A DNA stretch of 64,000 nt from Litoditis marina (taxonomy: Eukaryota; Nematoda; Chromadorea; Rhabditida; Rhabditidae). Made by a program: the position numbers and the translations under genes. The notes under the pieces are model-generated. The model was not told where the DNA came from, ran no database searches, and worked only from the letters and a program-made list of their open reading frames with translations. The stretch is taken from contig OZ038439.1 in assembly GCA_964036275.1 (NCBI GenBank), positions 7,136,169-7,200,168 on the forward strand, read 5' to 3'. Each line of letters opens with the position of its first letter. Position 1 is the first letter of the stretch. Shown piece after piece: positions 61,759 to 64,000 of this stretch.

Positions 61759-63190
61759 GTGGAGAAACGTGATTTTTTTGCGACGCCATGACGTCGCAAA
61801 CTGGGACATTGGCCAGAAGGTCAATTTTATTGAAAATTGATAATGTTAAAGTTTATTCTTTATCTGTTATGGTTTTGAAAACTGTTTCATATGATTTTGA
61901 GTTGCTCCTACTTACCACGTGGAGAAACGTGATTTTTTGCGACGCCATGACGTCGCAAACTGGGACATTGGCCAGAAGGTCAATTTTATTGAAAATTGAT
62001 AATGTTAAAGTTTATTCTTTATCTGTTATGGTTTTGAAAACTATTCCATATAATTTTGAGTTGCTCCTACTTACCACGTGGAGAAACGTGATTTTTTGCG
62101 ACGCCATGACGTCGCAAACTGGGACATTGGCCAGAAGGTCAATTTTATTGAAAATTGATAATGTTAAAGTTTATTCTTCATCTAATATGGTTTTGAAAAC
62201 TATTCCATATAATTTTGAGTTGCTCCTACTTACCACGTGGAGAAACGTGATTTTTTGCGACGCCATGACGTCGCAAACTGGGACATTGGCCAGAAGGTCA
62301 ATTTTATTGAAAATTGATAATGTTAAAGTTTATTCTTTATCTATTATGGTTTTGAAAACTATTCCATATAATTTTGAGTTGCTCCTACTTACCACGTGGA
62401 GAAACGTGATTTTTTGCGACGCCATGACGTCGCAAACTGGGACATTGGCCAGAAGGTCAATTTTATTGAAAATTGATAATGTTAAAGTTTATTCTTTATC
62501 TGTTATGGTTTTGAAAACTATTCCATATGGTGTTGACTTGCTCCTACTTACCACGTGGAGAAACGTGATTTTTTGCGACGCCATGACGTCGCAAACTGGG
62601 ACATTGGCCAGAAGGTCAATTTTATTGAAAATTGATAATGTTAAAGTTTATTCTTTATCTGTTATGGTTTTGAAAACTATTCCATATGGTGTTGACTTGC
62701 TCCTACTTACCACGTGGAGAAACGTGATTTTTTGCGACGCCATGACGTCGCAAACTGGGACATTGGCCAGAAGGTCAATTTTATTGAAAATTGATAATGT
62801 TAAAGTTTATTCTTCATCTAATATGGTTTTGAAAACTATTCCATATAATTTTGAGTTGCTCCTACTTACCACGTGGAGAAACGTGATTTTTTGCGACGCC
62901 ATGACGTCGCAAACTGGGACATTGGCCAGAAGGTCAATTTTATTGAAAATTGATAATGTTAAAGTTTATTCTTCATCTAATATGGTTTTTCAAACTATTC
63001 CATATAATTTTGAGTTGCTCCTACTTACCACGTGGAGAAACGTGATTTTTTGCGACGCCATGACGTCGCAAACTGGGACATTGGCCAGAGGTCAATTTTA
63101 TTGAAAATTGATAATGTTAAAGTTTATTCTTCATCTAATATGGTTTTTCAAACTATTCCATATAATTTTGAGTTGCTCCTACTTATCACG
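61759..63190 (+). repeat. 1432-bp 9-mer HOR, copy 2 (last monomer diverged)
   Basis: This copy follows the first directly. Beyond 63067 it departs from copy 1: it has GGCCAGAGGTC (one A lost at about 63090) and TTATCACGTGGAAAAACG. It is then overlapped by the 635-bp duplication. Confidence 0.85.
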
Positions 63191-63920
63191 TGGAAAAACG
63201 TGATTTTTTGCGACGCCATGACGTCGCAAACTGGGACATTGGCCAGAAGGTCAATTTTATTGAAAATTGATAATGTTAAAGTTTATTCTTCATCTAATAT
63301 GGTTTTGAAAACTATTCCATATGGTGTTGACTTGCTCCTACTTACCACGTGGAGAAACGTGATTTTTTGCGACGCCATGACGTCGCAAACTGGGACATTG
63401 GCCAGAAGGTCAATTTTATTGAAAATTGATAATGTTAAAGTTTATTCTTCATCTAATATGGTTTTGAAAACTATTCCATATAATTTTGAGTTGCTCCTAC
63501 TTACCACGTGGAGAAACGTGATTTTTTGCGACGCCATGACGTCGCAAACTGGGACATTGGCCAGAAGGTCAATTTTATTGAAAATTGATAATGTTAAAGT
63601 TTATTCTTCATCTAATATGGTTTTTCAAACTATTCCATATAATTTTGAGTTGCTCCTACTTACCACGTGGAGAAACGTGATTTTTTGCGACGCCATGACG
63701 TCGCAAACTGGGACATTGGCCAGAGGTCAATTTTATTGAAAATTGATAATGTTAAAGTTTATTCTTCATCTAATATGGTTTTTCAAACTATTCCATATAA
63801 TTTTGAGTTGCTCCTACTTATCACGTGGAAAAACGTGATTTTTTGCGACGCCATGACGTCGCAAACTGGGACATTGGCCAGAAGGTCAATTTTATTGAAA
63901 ATTGATAATGTTAAAGTTTA
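62672..63920 (+). repeat. 635-bp tetramer HOR, two tandem copies
   Basis: The rare GGCCAGAGGTC single-base deletion and the TTATCACGTGG mark occur near 63090 and 63185 and again 635 bp later. Copies span about 62672-63306 and 63307-63920. The period is 4 x 159 - 1, the missing base being the deleted A. Confidence 0.85.
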
Positions 63921-64000
63921 TTCTTCATCTATTATGGTTTTGAAAACTATTCCATATGGTTTCAAGTTGCTCCTACTTACCACGTGAAAAAACGTGATTT
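63921..64000 (+). repeat. Partial satellite monomer at the window edge
   Basis: The last bases return to ATTATGGTTTTG and CATATGGTTTCAAG, then end in CACGTGAAAAAACGTGATTT. The array clearly runs on past the window. Confidence 0.85.

Larger units (their letters stand above)
1..64000 (+). repeat. 159-bp satellite DNA megaarray, whole window
   Basis: Every part of the window is a copy of one 159-bp monomer, arranged head-to-tail in a single orientation; about 400 copies fit. Counting bases in the consensus gives 159 bp and 57 G+C (36%). Local variants of 158, 160 and a few shortened units come from changes in an A4/A5 run, a T5-T8 run and rare deletions. No inverted monomer, transposable element or unique insert was seen, and both window edges fall inside monomers. 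One plus-strand frame is stop-free, which creates spurious long reading frames. A nucleosome-sized unit with higher-order structure is typical of plant or animal (peri)centromeric satellites. Plant origin is inferred, not proven. Confidence 0.97.

Noticed and set aside
1..64000. CRISPR array
   Set aside because: There are no constant short repeats separated by unique spacers; the entire 159-bp unit is conserved, and no cas-like genes are present.
1..64000. Mobile element or retrotransposon islands
   Set aside because: No terminal repeats, target-site duplications, polymerase motifs or non-satellite sequence were seen. Large repeats are satellite HORs.
1..64000. CENP-B box or telomeric repeat
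   Set aside because: No TTCG....A..CGGG pattern was found in the monomer variants I read, and no tandem TTTAGGG or TTAGGG was seen.
1..64000. tRNA, rRNA or other structured RNA genes
   Set aside because: The only dyads are the monomer's own short palindromes. Nothing resembles a tRNA cloverleaf or rRNA core.
1..64000. Prokaryotic or phage origin
   Set aside because: There are no genes, ribosome-binding patterns or operons. A 64-kb block of nucleosome-sized tandem repeat is a eukaryotic hallmark.

Overview
The whole 64 kb window is one uninterrupted tandem array of a satellite repeat. The consensus monomer is 159 bp (about 36% G+C), so the window holds roughly 400 monomers, all head-to-tail in one orientation. 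Both window edges cut through the array. I found no convincing gene, RNA gene, transposon, CRISPR array or unique-sequence gap. The long plus-strand reading frames (up to 1446 codons) exist because 159 is divisible by three and one frame of the monomer has no stop. They are a by-product of the repeat, not genes.

A megasatellite of nucleosome-sized units with nested higher-order repeats (HORs) points to a eukaryotic centromeric, pericentromeric or heterochromatic block, most likely from a plant. About 159 bp is typical of plant (peri)centromeric satellites. One named candidate is CANR4, the satellite of roughly this length reported from roses (Rosa), but I recall only its length and cannot compare sequences here. 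The species is therefore unassigned.

The monomer has two parts. About 115 bp is AT-rich and free of CpG. A core of about 40 bp carries all six consensus CpGs: a G-box palindrome CCACGTGG, a T tract, and a 24-bp near-palindrome built on GACGTC/TGACGTC. Other dyads are CCATATGG, TGGCCA and a TCAATTTT/AAAATTGA hairpin with a 4-nt loop.

Layout by dominant monomer subfamily and HOR: (1) 1-3.43 kb, 478-bp trimers and a 1172-bp block copied 2170 bp away. (2) 3.43-4.16 kb, a dimer-like alternation. (3) 4.16-11.84 kb, a mosaic with a recurring two-monomer cassette and a 2861-bp-spaced copy. (4) 11.84-15.45 kb, two copies of a 1.3-1.45 kb block, one with an extra monomer. (5) 15.45-28.0 kb, a mosaic with 636-, 953/954-, 2861- and 3815-bp spacings. 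(6) 28.0-37.5 kb, 797-bp pentamers, 318-bp dimers, a 990-bp unit with a 36-bp internal insertion, and a 476-bp trimer. (7) 37.5-48.7 kb, a 795-bp pentamer HOR and a copy of its left edge 8271 bp away. (8) 49.6-55.0 kb, a 2701-bp 17-mer present twice in direct tandem with no difference seen by eye. (9) 55.0-58.6 kb, a more degenerate stretch rich in small indels. (10) 58.6-64.0 kb, very homogeneous recent monomers with 1432- and 635-bp HORs.

There are no genes to work together. The biology here is satellite evolution: unequal exchange, segmental duplication, and mutation concentrated at the CpG/palindrome core. All identities and boundaries were read by eye from the sequence and are approximate to a few bases unless a flanking mismatch is given.
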